Position numbers and translations under genes: made by a program. From contig NZ_FCOA02000007.1 of the NCBI RefSeq assembly GCF_001544875.2, positions 186,001 through 250,000 on the forward strand: 64,000 bases of DNA, given 5' to 3'. The notes below the pieces were generated by a model that was not told the DNA's origin, did not search any database, and saw only the letters and a list, made by a program, of their open reading frames with translations. The DNA comes from Caballeronia hypogeia. Its GTDB lineage: Bacteria > Pseudomonadota > Gammaproteobacteria > Burkholderiales > Burkholderiaceae. Below are positions 51,853-61,484 of the stretch, piece by piece. Within the stretch, counting starts at the first letter, position 1. Each line of letters begins with the position of its first letter.

Positions 51853-54800
51853 TCAGTGAAAGTTGCGGCTCGACGTGGCCAAGTTGCCAAGGAGCGTCGT
51901 CATGTCGACGAGTCGATTCGCGACAAGGTGCTTTACCTCGCCTTCCTTCTGCCAGACGCCATAGACGCCGAGCAGCGAGGCTCCCAGCGCTTCCTTCCTG
52001 AACTTCTCGACCAACGACGGCCAGACGATAACGTTGATCTGGCCGGTCTCGTCTTCCAGGGTAATAAAGAGGACCCCGTTCGCTGTGCCCGGACGCTGAC
52101 GCACGGTGACGATCCCGCACGCCTTGGCAAGCCGCCCGTTGGGATAGGTGGCGAGCTTCGAGGCCGCAAAGATCTTCTTCTCGTTGAGCCGTTCGCGCAG
52201 CAACGCGAGAGGGTGCCGGTTCAACGTCAGGCCCGTCGAGCGATAGTCGCTCACGATTTCCTGCGCCTCGTTAGGTGCGGCAAGCAGCGGCAGTTCTTCC
52301 TCGCGCGTCGTGGCGCGTAACAGGTCCTTGTCGGGCACGGCCGCGACCGCTTGCCAGAGCGCCTCGCGCCGATTGCCAGATAGCGCCGATAGGGCGTTCG
52401 CGTCCGCGAGCAACTGGAGGTCGCGACGATCGAGCCGCGCACGGTTCGCAAGGTCGTTGACCGACTCAAAAGGGCGCACCGCGCGTGCGGCCTCGATGCG
52501 AGCAGCCGATTCGTCACGCATGCCGCGAATCAGCGACAGGCCGAGCCGCACCGGCGCCATTGAGCCGTCGCCTTCCAAGAACGAATCCCAGTTGCTTATC
52601 GTGACGTCGATCGGCAGCACCCGCACCTTATGGCGCTTTGCGTCCTGCACGAGTTGCGACGGTGAGTAGAAGCCCATCGGCTGACTGTTGAGCATCGCGC
52701 AGAGAAACGCCGCCGGTTCGTGGCACTTCAGCCAGCAGCTTGCATAGACCAGCAGCGCGAAGCTCGCCGCGTGGCTCTCCGGAAAGCCGTACTCACCGAA
52801 GCCCTGGATCTGCGCGAAGATGGATTCAGCGAACTCGCGGTCGTAGCCGCGCTCGAGCATGCCGTTCACGATGCGATCGTAATAGTGCTGCAGTCCGCCT
52901 TTTCGCTTCCAAGCGGCCATTGCGCGGCGGAGCTGGTCGGCCTCGCCGGCGGTGAAGCCTGCCGCGAGCATGGCGACCTGCATCACCTGCTCCTGAAAGA
53001 TCGGCACGCCGAGCGTGCGAGCGAGCGCCGTTTCCATCTCGGGTGAGGGGAACGACACTGCTTCCAGTCCTTGTCGCCGGCGCAGGTACGGATGGACCAT
53101 GCCGCCCTGAACCGGGCCCGGCCGCACGATCGCGACTTCAATCACGAGGTCATAGAACTGGCGCGGTTGCAGCCGCGGCAACATGCTCATCTGCGCACGT
53201 GATTCGATCTGGAACACGCCGACGGTATCGGCGCGGCAGATCATCTCGTACGTCTTCGCGTCTTCTGCGGGGATGTCCTGCAATTCAAATGGCTCGCCGC
53301 GTTGCTTGGAAATCAGGTCCATCGTGCGCCGGATCGCCGACAGCATGCCGAGCGCGAGCACGTCGATCTTGAGCAGCCCCAGCGCTTCGAGGTCGTCCTT
53401 GTCCCACTGGATCACGCTGCGATCAACCATCGCGGCATTTTCGATCGGCACAAGCCGCGAGAGCTTGCCACGCGCGATGACGAAGCCGCCGGTGTGCTGC
53501 GACAGATGGCGGGGGAAGTTGAGCAACTGCGATGCGAGGGTGGCCCACTGCTGGATGATCGGCGTCGAGGTATCGAGTCCCGATTCAACGAAGCGATTGA
53601 GCAGGTCCGCGCTGGAGTCGAACCAGTGGTGCGACTTGGCCACCTTGTCGACGATGACCGGATCGACGCCAAGCGCCTTGCCCGAGTCGCGTAAGGCACT
53701 CTTGGGCCGATATGTCGTCACGGCGGCCGCGAGCGCCGCGCGGGTGCGTGTGTACTTGCGATAGATGTACTGGATGACTTCTTCGCGCCGCTGGTGCTCG
53801 AAGTCCACGTCGATGTCGGGCGGCTCGCCTCGCTCTTTCGAGATGAAGCGCTCGAAGAGCATAGAGCTGCGCGCGGGATCGACTTCGGTCACGCCCAGGC
53901 AGTAGCAGACCGCAGAGTTGGCCGCCGACCCGCGACCCTGACACAGGATGCCCTCGTTGCGCGCGAAGCGCACGAGGTCGTAAACAGTCAGGAAGTAAGG
54001 CTCGTACCGAAGATCGGCGATCAGCGCCAGTTCGTGCTCGATCTGCGTTTGCACCTTGTGCGGAATGCCTGCCGGGAACCGGCGATGCGCGCCGATGTAG
54101 GTTTCCTGCCGCAGATAGGCGGTCGGTGTCGTGCCTTCGGGAATCAGCTCGTCGGGATATTCGTAGCGCAGTTCGTCCAACGAGAAAGTGCAGCGACTGG
54201 CGATCGTCAGCGTTTCGGCCAGCGCCCGCTCGGGATAGAGATTCGCAAGCCGTAGGCGGGCGCGAAGGTGTTGCTCGGCGTTCTGCGCCAGTTCGAAGCC
54301 ACATTCGGCAATGGAGCGGTTCAGGCGCACGGCCGTCAGCGTATCCTGCAGCGGCTTGCGAGAGCGCACGTGCATGGTGACGCCACCGGTGGCCACGATC
54401 GGGACCCCATGCTGGTCGGCGACATGCTCGACGATGCCGCGATGGATGTCGTCCATCGCGCGAGCGTGGAGTGTTAGCGCCGCCCAGCAACGGCCCTCGA
54501 ACGTGCGCGCGAGCCATTCCATCTGTGATTCTAGTCGTTCCTCTTTCGCCGGATACTCAGGCGAGAGGATGATGAGGCAGTCGGGCAGTCCCTTCAGGTG
54601 TTCATACGGCGCTTCTGGCCGTGCGAGGTCGTTTGGCGTCAGCAGGTACGTGCCTTTCGACGTGCGCGTGCGCGCAAGGGTGATGAGTTCCGACAGGTTC
54701 CCATAGCCGTTGCGATTCATGGCAAGCGCCGTGAAGGCGAGCGCTGGCGTGCCATCCGGGTTCGTCAACTGAAAGTGCGCGCCAACGATGAGCCGGATAT

Positions 54801-54996
54801 TCGCTTCCTTGGCAGCTACGTGCGCGCGGACGATGCCGGCGAGCGAACACTCGTCGGTGATGGCAATCGCAAGGTAGCCAAGCTGCTCCGCGCGCAGGAT
54901 CAGTTCTTCCGAGTGCGAGGCGCCACGCAGGAACGTGAAGTTGGAGAAGCACTGCAACTCGGCGTAGCCGGGCAGCATGGAGGCGTACACGTCCAT
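51853..54996 (-). CDS. dnaE2: DnaE2/ImuC error-prone DNA polymerase III alpha subunit
   Basis: 1,047 residues from ATG 54996 (GGTAAGG site upstream; the frame extends to 55056). PHP domain at about 1-200 (FLRGASHSEELILRAEQLGYLAIAITDECSL), the C-family catalytic domain with SRGSAANSAVCY and PDIDVDF, and a C-terminal OB-like region. It lacks the long tail of DnaE1. With ImuA and ImuB it performs SOS translesion synthesis. It starts 4 bp after the ImuB stop. Confidence 0.93.
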   Translation of the reverse strand: MDVYASMLPGYAELQCFSNFTFLRGASHSEELILRAEQLGYLAIAITDECSLAGIVRAHVAAKEANIRLIVGAHFQLTNPDGTPALAFTALAMNRNGYGNLSELITLARTRTSKGTYLLTPNDLARPEAPYEHLKGLPDCLIILSPEYPAKEERLESQMEWLARTFEGRCWAALTLHARAMDDIHRGIVEHVADQHGVPIVATGGVTMHVRSRKPLQDTLTAVRLNRSIAECGFELAQNAEQHLRARLRLANLYPERALAETLTIASRCTFSLDELRYEYPDELIPEGTTPTAYLRQETYIGAHRRFPAGIPHKVQTQIEHELALIADLRYEPYFLTVYDLVRFARNEGILCQGRGSAANSAVCYCLGVTEVDPARSSMLFERFISKERGEPPDIDVDFEHQRREEVIQYIYRKYTRTRAALAAAVTTYRPKSALRDSGKALGVDPVIVDKVAKSHHWFDSSADLLNRFVESGLDTSTPIIQQWATLASQLLNFPRHLSQHTGGFVIARGKLSRLVPIENAAMVDRSVIQWDKDDLEALGLLKIDVLALGMLSAIRRTMDLISKQRGEPFELQDIPAEDAKTYEMICRADTVGVFQIESRAQMSMLPRLQPRQFYDLVIEVAIVRPGPVQGGMVHPYLRRRQGLEAVSFPSPEMETALARTLGVPIFQEQVMQVAMLAAGFTAGEADQLRRAMAAWKRKGGLQHYYDRIVNGMLERGYDREFAESIFAQIQGFGEYGFPESHAASFALLVYASCWLKCHEPAAFLCAMLNSQPMGFYSPSQLVQDAKRHKVRVLPIDVTISNWDSFLEGDGSMAPVRLGLSLIRGMRDESAARIEAARAVRPFESVNDLANRARLDRRDLQLLADANALSALSGNRREALWQAVAAVPDKDLLRATTREEELPLLAAPNEAQEIVSDYRSTGLTLNRHPLALLRERLNEKKIFAASKLATYPNGRLAKACGIVTVRQRPGTANGVLFITLEDETGQINVIVWPSLVEKFRKEALGASLLGVYGVWQKEGEVKHLVANRLVDMTTLLGNLATSSRNFH

Positions 54997-55000
54997 CGCC

Positions 55001-56479
55001 TTACCCGAACAGGCCGTGTAGGAACCATCGAGGATCTTCTTCGTCGCGGCTTCCAACCCGCTCGCGGTAGATCCAGTAGCAGGTGTGGTCGTCGGCTTCG
55101 GCGACGAAGTAATCGCGCGTGACGAGCTCGCCTGCCCACCATCCCGCTTCGACGCGCTCGCCGGGCGATACGGTGCGCAACGGACTGCCGTAGAACGGCC
55201 GGTGCTGACGCGTCATCAACTGGATCGGCGTCTCAAGCAGCCACGATGGCCGCGGCTGATCGCCGGGAAGCAAGCATCCTTTAGTGTCGCTGGTCACCGG
55301 GACCCAGTTCGATACGATCTCGGGGCGGTGATCGGCCACGGGCGCGGCGCGCAGCACGTTCTCATGACCCAGGCGCGCAACGAGCAGTTCCATCAGCCGG
55401 TTATGGTCGGCGGCGCTGCCGCCCGGCTCGGGAAATAGCGTGTCGGACGGCGGCTCGGCCGCTTCGACGTCGTTCACTTCCAGGCGCACGGCGATGACCG
55501 CGGCCGCCAGTTCGACGCGACCAAGCCGCTCTTTCAGCAAGCGCGTCAGGTGTTCCTCGTGCCATGTTGGTTCCGCGAGCGCCACTTCAATCGTCGTTGG
55601 CGGCAACGCCGCACGCCCGCGCTCATGTTCAAGCTCGACCGAAAAGCGCGTGATCGCCAGTTGCTTGCTGGCGAGCCAACCGGTCAACTGCACGATGAGT
55701 CGACGTGCGACGAACAGCACGGCTTCCGCATGCTCGACTCGATCCGGCAGTTCGATACGTGCATTGAACGACGGCGGCGTCTGGACCCATTCGTAGAGTT
55801 CCGGCGCTTCGCCGACCGCGCGATCAAGCGTATCGAGCAGCGCGGTCCCGCAGCGCTTTTTGAGACCCGCGCGTGGCAAGCGCCGCAGGTCCGCGACGCT
55901 CGTGCATCCGAGACCGTCAAACCAGTCGGCGTAGCGCCGGGCTTCCAACACCAGCAGGGCGGGCAAGCGCGGCAACTGACGCATGAGCGAGCGGATGGAA
56001 AGACGCAGGCCGCCGCGATAGCGGGCCATCAGCCAGGCGCTCTGGCCGGTGGGGGCAACGCTCGTGCGGACCGTGAAGCCGAACGCGCCCAGCGAGGATC
56101 GGATCGCACGTCTGAGCGCGCGCACGCCACCGAATAGCCGCAAGCTCGCCGACACGTCGACCAGTACCGTCTGCTCCTCAGCGATCGCTACTTGCGGGCT
56201 GAACTGCATGAGCGCTGTGGCGACGTCGGCGACGGCCTGCTGCTCTTTCAATTCGTCCTTGTCGTGAATGCGTGCATCGGGCGCGAGCGTCAGAACCCCG
56301 CCTTTGCGCATGCCGATCCGAACGCCGGCCTCGTGCGCCGCCTGATCGAGCGCGACGACACGCTCATGGTCGAGCACGACCAAGCCCAAACCCGAGGCCG
56401 CCTCAATCGTGGACGACCAGTTCGGCTGGAAGACTTCTCGGCTGAGGTGCGGCAGATACACGCCGATCCACACTTGCAT
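55001..56479 (-). CDS. imuB: ImuB, Y-family polymerase-like protein
   Basis: 492 residues. A DinB-like fold (VLVDVSASLRLFGG near 110; helix-hairpin-helix near 195) in which the catalytic acidic residues are missing (start VWIGVYLP), as in ImuB. It acts as a hub binding DnaE2, the clamp and ImuA. Overlaps imuA by 77 bp and ends 4 bp before dnaE2. Confidence 0.92.
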   Translation of the reverse strand: MQVWIGVYLPHLSREVFQPNWSSTIEAASGLGLVVLDHERVVALDQAAHEAGVRIGMRKGGVLTLAPDARIHDKDELKEQQAVADVATALMQFSPQVAIAEEQTVLVDVSASLRLFGGVRALRRAIRSSLGAFGFTVRTSVAPTGQSAWLMARYRGGLRLSIRSLMRQLPRLPALLVLEARRYADWFDGLGCTSVADLRRLPRAGLKKRCGTALLDTLDRAVGEAPELYEWVQTPPSFNARIELPDRVEHAEAVLFVARRLIVQLTGWLASKQLAITRFSVELEHERGRAALPPTTIEVALAEPTWHEEHLTRLLKERLGRVELAAAVIAVRLEVNDVEAAEPPSDTLFPEPGGSAADHNRLMELLVARLGHENVLRAAPVADHRPEIVSNWVPVTSDTKGCLLPGDQPRPSWLLETPIQLMTRQHRPFYGSPLRTVSPGERVEAGWWAGELVTRDYFVAEADDHTCYWIYRERVGSRDEEDPRWFLHGLFG

Positions 56480-57110
56480 GGCGATTCAACAGGATAGGCG
56501 AATGGGTCAGTCCAACGACAAGCGGCTTATCACGCGTGGAGCCGCGCCGCTTCACGAACTCCAATGAGACGCTGTCGCGCGCCGGACGTACCGCGATGCG
56601 AAGCGGGGCAGGCGACGTATCGCTCGCGGCGGCCAGCGGCCGGACCATGAAGAACAGCGAGTCGCTAGTCTGCGCGGCGAGGTGCAGGCGGCGCAGCGCT
56701 TCCGGTCGCACATGGGTTTGCCAAAAGAGGAGGGCGCCAAACGTACCGGCACGAAGGATCTGCTCGCCGGCCCACAGCGCGTCCGCCGTCTTGCTCGCGC
56801 GCACGACGTTGACCGCCGTCTCAGGCAGGCCCCAGTACGCCGCCGCTTCGGGCTGGAAGCGGTGCGGCGGCTGCAGCAAAGCAATGCGCCGCTGCGCGAC
56901 CGACCTAAGCGCGGGCAGCAACAACCGCAATTCGCCGACGCCCGGCTGCTGCACCAAGAGCTCGGTCAGCGCACTTTTTGGCCAACCGCCGCCCGGCAGT
57001 TCGGCTGTGAGATGCTCGAACCCACACGGCACGACGTTCACGCGAGCGGAGCCCAGCTGCGACCCCCGCCAAATCGATGGATGAATGTCTTCGAGGGCTA
57101 ACGCTCCCAT
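56403..57110 (-). CDS. imuA: ImuA, RecA-like SOS mutagenesis protein
   Basis: 235 residues. It has the RecA-like fold with GFEHLTAELPGGGWPKSALTELL at the N-terminus, LLPALRSVAQ and LLFWQTHVRPEALRRL, without a usable Walker A motif, as in ImuA. It starts at ATG 57110, 14 nt downstream of a perfect LexA box. Together with ImuB and DnaE2 it forms the SOS mutagenesis cassette. Confidence 0.92.
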   Translation of the reverse strand: MGALALEDIHPSIWRGSQLGSARVNVVPCGFEHLTAELPGGGWPKSALTELLVQQPGVGELRLLLPALRSVAQRRIALLQPPHRFQPEAAAYWGLPETAVNVVRASKTADALWAGEQILRAGTFGALLFWQTHVRPEALRRLHLAAQTSDSLFFMVRPLAAASDTSPAPLRIAVRPARDSVSLEFVKRRGSTRDKPLVVGLTHSPILLNRHASVDRRVSAAPQPRSLPAELVVHD

Positions 57111-57123
57111 GTCGGACCTCGTA

Positions 57124-57139
57124 CTGTATGTTTGTACAG
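57124..57139. promoter_or_regulatory. LexA (SOS) box for imuA-imuB-dnaE2
   Basis: CTGTATGTTTGTACAG, a perfect CTGT-N8-ACAG palindrome. It lies immediately before imuA, so LexA should repress the cassette until DNA damage. Confidence 0.88.
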
Positions 57140-57562
57140 TAGTCTACACCATGAGGGGTTCAAATGATCTCGGCCTTCCTAGCGGTGCGCGGGCTCAAAT
57201 GGCCGACAGCCAGTAACTCTGTCGTTTTCTCGCATCAGTCGGGTAATGCCTCATCGAGTAGACGTTACCGATCTGAGCGTTCCGGCATTCGATGCGTTTG
57301 GAGAACAAATAGAGCAAATCCCGCACCGGTCAGCAATGAAAACGAGGCTTGATGTCGATACCACAAGTCGTTGGTCGGAAAACCAGCGAATAAAAGAAGA
57401 ATATCCTTCCTTAGTAAACGATTGCGCGAGCCATTTTTCCTGTAGCAAACGATTACCGGGTGTAACGAAATGTTGCAAAGCGGCCGGTGTAGTCAGACAA
57501 TTCGCTCGCGCCCTGACGAAAGGCGCAACGAGCAACTGAATCCACTTATTTGGTCCGCCGCC
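57140..57562. other. Divergent intergenic region between imuA and flhD
   Basis: About 420 bp. It should hold the flhD promoter. No gene and no strong hairpin identified. Confidence 0.5.
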
Positions 57563-57862
57563 ATGATCCATGCTTCTTCCGACCTCGGCTCCATCCGCGA
57601 CTTGAACATGTCGTACCTCATGCTCGCGCGACGCGTCCTGGCGTCGGATCGCGAGGCGGCACAGTCACATTTGGGTATATCGGCGGAAATGGCGGATACG
57701 CTACTGAAGCTCTCGCCGGCGCAAACCGAGAAGCTGGCATCGTCGTCGCAGGTGCTGTGCTTCTTCCGGATGCGCGCAGATGCGATCCTGGCTGGCCTCG
57801 CCGGTCGTGGCAACAAAGCGACGGTCTCGGCCGTAACCAACGACGCTTTGCTGACGGCCTGA
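57563..57862 (+). CDS. flhD: FlhD-like flagellar master regulator subunit
   Basis: 99 residues from ATG 57563. It aligns by eye with FlhD: IRDLNMSYLMLARRVLASDREAAQSHLGIS, DTLLKLSP and KLASSSQVLCFFRM. The FlhD4C2 complex activates flagellar class-2 genes. It is an accessory copy: no flagellar genes are in the window. A frameshifted flhC follows 2 bp after the stop. Confidence 0.85.
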   Translation: MIHASSDLGSIRDLNMSYLMLARRVLASDREAAQSHLGISAEMADTLLKLSPAQTEKLASSSQVLCFFRMRADAILAGLAGRGNKATVSAVTNDALLTA

Positions 57863-57864
57863 TC

Positions 57865-58444
57865 ATGACCACGACCACCGCCTCGAAAAGCCTCGCTGAC
57901 GAAGCTGCACAGGTCATGCGCGCAGTCACGCTCATTAAACTGGGCGCTCGCATGCAGGTGCTGGAGTCGGAGATTCCGAAGCTGCCGTGAGCGACTGATT
58001 CGCCTGTACCGGGAAGTGAAGGGGGCATCGCCGCCCAAAGGCATGCTCCCGTTCTCGGAGGACTGGTATCTGACGTGGGCGCCGAACATCCATACGTCGA
58101 TGTTTGCCAACGTCTATGCGTTTCTTGAAACGTACAGCGACGGCCTTGATCGAGTTGACTTGCTGACTCGCGCGTACGGGCTCTATGCAGAGCATTTCCA
58201 GATGCAAGGCGAACTGCTGCAAATGGATTTGACGCGTGCCTGGACGTTTATCCGCTTCAGGGACGCCGGGATCCTTCGTCTTGCGGGCTGCACACGCTGC
58301 CGCGGCAAGTTCGTCGCCCACGCGCATGAGCCGTCGCACTCAATGGTCTGTGGCATTTGCCGGCCGCCGTCCCGCGCAGGCAAGACCAAGGCGGCCGCCA
58401 AAGCAGCGCTGGAGCGCAGTGTGGCATTGGCACAGGCGGCCTGA
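57865..58444 (+). pseudogene. flhC: flhC with frameshift
   Basis: ATG 57865 opens a frame of 41 residues (RAVTLIKLGARMQVLESEI) that hits TGA at 57988. From CGT at 57986 the correct next segment RERLIRLYREVKGA continues in another frame through KGMLPFSEDWYLTW and a zinc group (CTRCRGKF... CGIC) to 58444. Compared with FlhC of about 192 residues the only defect is this net +1 (or -2) change between 57980 and 57990. The break removes a full-length FlhC unless a shift or a sequencing error is involved. Confidence 0.8.
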
Positions 58445-58448
58445 CCGC

Positions 58449-59927
58449 CTATCCGCGTGCCGCCTTTGGCACGTTAAAGAGCCGCAGCAACTCATCGCGC
58501 ACATCCGAGATGTCGAGCACGTGCTGAGCGCGCGTGAGCGCCACGTACAGCAGCCGCATCTCGTCCTCATCTAACGTCAGCCGACCGTCGACCATCTTGA
58601 AGCGGAAGTCATTGACGATCCGCACGCGTTTCCATTCGAGTCCCTTCGCCCGGTGGATGGTCGAAATGACGTAGTCGGCTTGGCCCTCGGGCGTCTGACG
58701 CTGAGCGAGCGCCCGCAAGTAGTCGGTGCCGCGATCGTCGACGATCTCGACCACCGGCAGCAGGTCGCGGCCAACTGCGCTGCGCGCGAAGGCTTGCGCT
58801 TCTTTCCAGTTTTCGAACAGCGACAGCGCGGTTGGTCGGAAAGCCCGCCTTCCGTTGCGCAACTGATCCGCGCCGTCCGCAAAGGCGATGATCTCGCTGG
58901 GGTTCATGCGAAGCGCTGGTCGATGGCCCATTTCTAAGCCCGCCGCGAACTGCCAGATCGCAGTGGCGTTTTTGCGGCACAGCACCGCGTCCACGGACGG
59001 CTGCACTGAGGGATCTTCGACCATGATCGAGCCGATGCTTGGCTGGCCTCGGATCGGCGTCGCCTCTCCAAGCAATGCGAGCACGCAGCTCGCCAGTCCA
59101 GCGAAGGTCGGCCCGAACCGGAAGGATTCAGTCAGCGGCCGCTCGGGCGCATCGATCTGCGCCATCGCGTTGACCGCACCGCGCCATTCGTAGATTTGCT
59201 GATAGGCGTCTCCCACGTAGATCGTCTGCGCGTGCTTTTGCCGGGCGAGAACGGACAGCATGATGCCGTCGCTGTCCTGCGCCTCGTCGAACAAGATGAA
59301 GTCGGCGTTAATACGCGGATTCGATTGCGCCCATACTTTCAAGTACACGTCCGGCTGTATCGCCTTCAGCCCGCGCGGGTTCACGCTCTCCGCCCACAGA
59401 CGCGCAATGCTGGGCGCGAGCTGCTCGCGCAGCCAGTCGGCGGCATCATCGCGAATCTTTTCGTCGACCGGGATGTGGAACGGCTGCGGCGTGTCGTCGG
59501 CGGACCGGCAGAAGCGGCCGAGACCGTCTGCGATCATCCGGCCGATCTCGAAGGGCGCGACCTCCGCGTTCTTCCCTGTGATAGTCGGCACTTCGATGGG
59601 GCCGAAGCCATATCGGGCGGCCAATTCGTGCGGTGGCTCGGACGGGAAATTGATGCGCGCGGTCAGCCATGCGGGGGTGCTAGCGTAAGCCAGGGAATGG
59701 ACGGTGCGGGCTGAGACGTTGGCCGGAAAGCCGCGTCGCGCCGAGTCCGCAATCTCCTTATTGAACGCAAGATAGCTACCGCGCTGGCCAGTGAGCTGCT
59801 GAGCGACGAGCCGAAGCGTCGAAGTCTTGCCTGCGCCCGCATACGCTTTGACTTTCAGATCGCCGCCGCCTTTCGCGGCTTCGACGACGGCTTCCTGTTC
59901 TGCCGTCGGTTTATATGCATTGGCCAC
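58449..59927 (-). CDS. SF1 (UvrD/PcrA-like) DNA helicase
   Basis: 492 residues, shorter than UvrD (720). Walker A KAYAGAGKTS (residues about 27-36), motif II FDEAQD, motif III VGDAYQQIYEWRGA, motif V/VI STIHRAKGLEWKRV and LLYVALTRAQ. The 1B/2B insertions are small. Converges with the flhC remnant. It unwinds DNA in repair or conjugation contexts; its partner here is unknown. The start ATG 59927 has no strong site. Confidence 0.9.
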   Translation of the reverse strand: MANAYKPTAEQEAVVEAAKGGGDLKVKAYAGAGKTSTLRLVAQQLTGQRGSYLAFNKEIADSARRGFPANVSARTVHSLAYASTPAWLTARINFPSEPPHELAARYGFGPIEVPTITGKNAEVAPFEIGRMIADGLGRFCRSADDTPQPFHIPVDEKIRDDAADWLREQLAPSIARLWAESVNPRGLKAIQPDVYLKVWAQSNPRINADFILFDEAQDSDGIMLSVLARQKHAQTIYVGDAYQQIYEWRGAVNAMAQIDAPERPLTESFRFGPTFAGLASCVLALLGEATPIRGQPSIGSIMVEDPSVQPSVDAVLCRKNATAIWQFAAGLEMGHRPALRMNPSEIIAFADGADQLRNGRRAFRPTALSLFENWKEAQAFARSAVGRDLLPVVEIVDDRGTDYLRALAQRQTPEGQADYVISTIHRAKGLEWKRVRIVNDFRFKMVDGRLTLDEDEMRLLYVALTRAQHVLDISDVRDELLRLFNVPKAARG

Positions 59928-59998
59928 CGATCGCCCTTCAACGAAAAGAAGCAGTGTGCCGCAAGTCGGACTGACGGGCAGCGCAGTGGTCGCGCCGG

Positions 59999-60394
59999 CT
60001 ACTTCCGTCCGTCCGCTACGAAGCGGGGTGGAAAGACAAGACGGCCCAAGTCATCGCGCTGGAGCGGAACGTCAGGATTGTCCAGCATATTTTCGACGTC
60101 CTCCACCTCTGGCAACGGCGGCCACGGCCAAGCTTTCGTCGCCCATGCGGGAATCTCGGCCTGACGAACGAAGCCGAACTCCTCTGGCTCGTGCCATATC
60201 GAATCGAATGTCTCGTTGAGGATTTGCTGCATATAGGCGACGTCCTCAAGACGCATCGACCACCAGCGACGGCGAATGCGGTCTTCGCCGGCGATCACAG
60301 TGCGCGACTCCAGATCGAGCACGAACCGGTGCTTCATGTAAGGGTCGCTGCTCCACAGGGAGTCCCATTCGCCGACCGCATATCGGTGCATCAT
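59999..60394 (-). CDS. Hypothetical protein
   Basis: 131 residues from ATG 60394, overlapping the upstream gene's stop (ATGA). W-rich (RRWWSMRLEDVAYMQQIL; PWPPLPEVEDVENML). No family recognised. Confidence 0.55.
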   Translation of the reverse strand: MMHRYAVGEWDSLWSSDPYMKHRFVLDLESRTVIAGEDRIRRRWWSMRLEDVAYMQQILNETFDSIWHEPEEFGFVRQAEIPAWATKAWPWPPLPEVEDVENMLDNPDVPLQRDDLGRLVFPPRFVADGRK

Positions 60395-60795
60395 TCTTCC
60401 CAGAGGTGTCCCCATTGGTGTCGTTCCGGCGCCTCAACGGCTAGCGCCATGATCTCACCCAGACCGAACAGTGGGTTCTTTCGCTTCACAGCGACGAACC
60501 CGTCAACCAGTGACGGTGTCGCTCTCAGCAGGCACATCGCCTTGAGCTCGTGATAGTCAAACAGCCTACTCATCATCGGGCGATTCGCGACCAACCCACT
60601 GATCTCGTGGCTCAACACGGCTTCGCGAACGCCCGGCAAATTGTGCTTCGCCACTGCGTCGGCCAACACCGCTCGACGCGCAGTTTTGCGGTCGCCGTCG
60701 GTCGAAAATTCCTTGGAATCGATCTGCAGCAGCGCGAGGTTGATTTCGTCACCGGCAGCGATAAATTCCGACAGCACAGGTGGTTCGTAGGCCAT
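60391..60795 (-). CDS. Hypothetical protein
   Basis: 134 residues, helical, with NRPMMSRLFDYHELKAM. Translationally coupled to the next gene. No family recognised. Confidence 0.6.
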   Translation of the reverse strand: MAYEPPVLSEFIAAGDEINLALLQIDSKEFSTDGDRKTARRAVLADAVAKHNLPGVREAVLSHEISGLVANRPMMSRLFDYHELKAMCLLRATPSLVDGFVAVKRKNPLFGLGEIMALAVEAPERHQWGHLWEE

Positions 60796-60881
60796 TAGGG
60801 GTCGAGCGTCATATAAGTGAATCTGATTAGCGGCTCGAATCAGCCATTCTTAAGAGTTCGCCTACTAGCGCACGACTTTAA

Positions 60882-61328
60882 TCAGTCGCGCAACAGTTCC
60901 GTGAGCCACACCTCAGCGGGGCGCCCGGCATCGACGTCCACGAATAGCGCAACGCGGCCGCCTACGATGTCGCGTGACCGCAGCTCGGCAGCATCCAGCC
61001 ACGGCTGGATGTTTGTCCGCCGGGCCGGGATGTCTGCTGCGTTGAAATCCAGCGGATATTCGATAGACGACTGGTCGGACTCAACCACGAGGCGCATGGA
61101 ATCGACGCGTACGCCGCGAAGCTCCGTGTTCACGATCCGATTAACGACGACGTCGAATTCACGCTCGCTGCCGAACTGATAGCGGGCTGGTCGATCCTCG
61201 CGACGCAGATGGATGACGGCGGAAACGCGCAGGTTCATCTCAATGAGAACGAGACGATAGCGAGCGACACGCGCCTCCCGATCGGCGCTAGGGAAGACGG
61301 CATCTTTGAAGTCGCCTTTGTAGGTCAT
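60882..61328 (-). CDS. Hypothetical protein
   Basis: 148 residues from ATG 61328 with GGAG 8 nt upstream. Beta-rich (VSAVIHLRREDRPARYQFG; VDVDAGRPAEVWL), no signal peptide. No family recognised. Confidence 0.6.
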   Translation of the reverse strand: MTYKGDFKDAVFPSADREARVARYRLVLIEMNLRVSAVIHLRREDRPARYQFGSEREFDVVVNRIVNTELRGVRVDSMRLVVESDQSSIEYPLDFNAADIPARRTNIQPWLDAAELRSRDIVGGRVALFVDVDAGRPAEVWLTELLRD

Positions 61329-61484
61329 GCAGGCTCCGGTGTACATCCACGACCCCACGTCATGGTCCAAATCGAGCCTACGTATCGGTTCGCGAAGTCA
61401 AGTCACGGGGGCAGAGCGACGAGCAAAGCAGCGATAATGAAAGCTGCGGTAGCTCAGCACCCCTCGCACGGAACCCAACGAGAT

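Noticed and set aside
57980-57990. Programmed ribosomal frameshift in flhC
   Set aside because: No slippery heptamer or downstream pseudoknot is apparent; loss by mutation or a read error is simpler.
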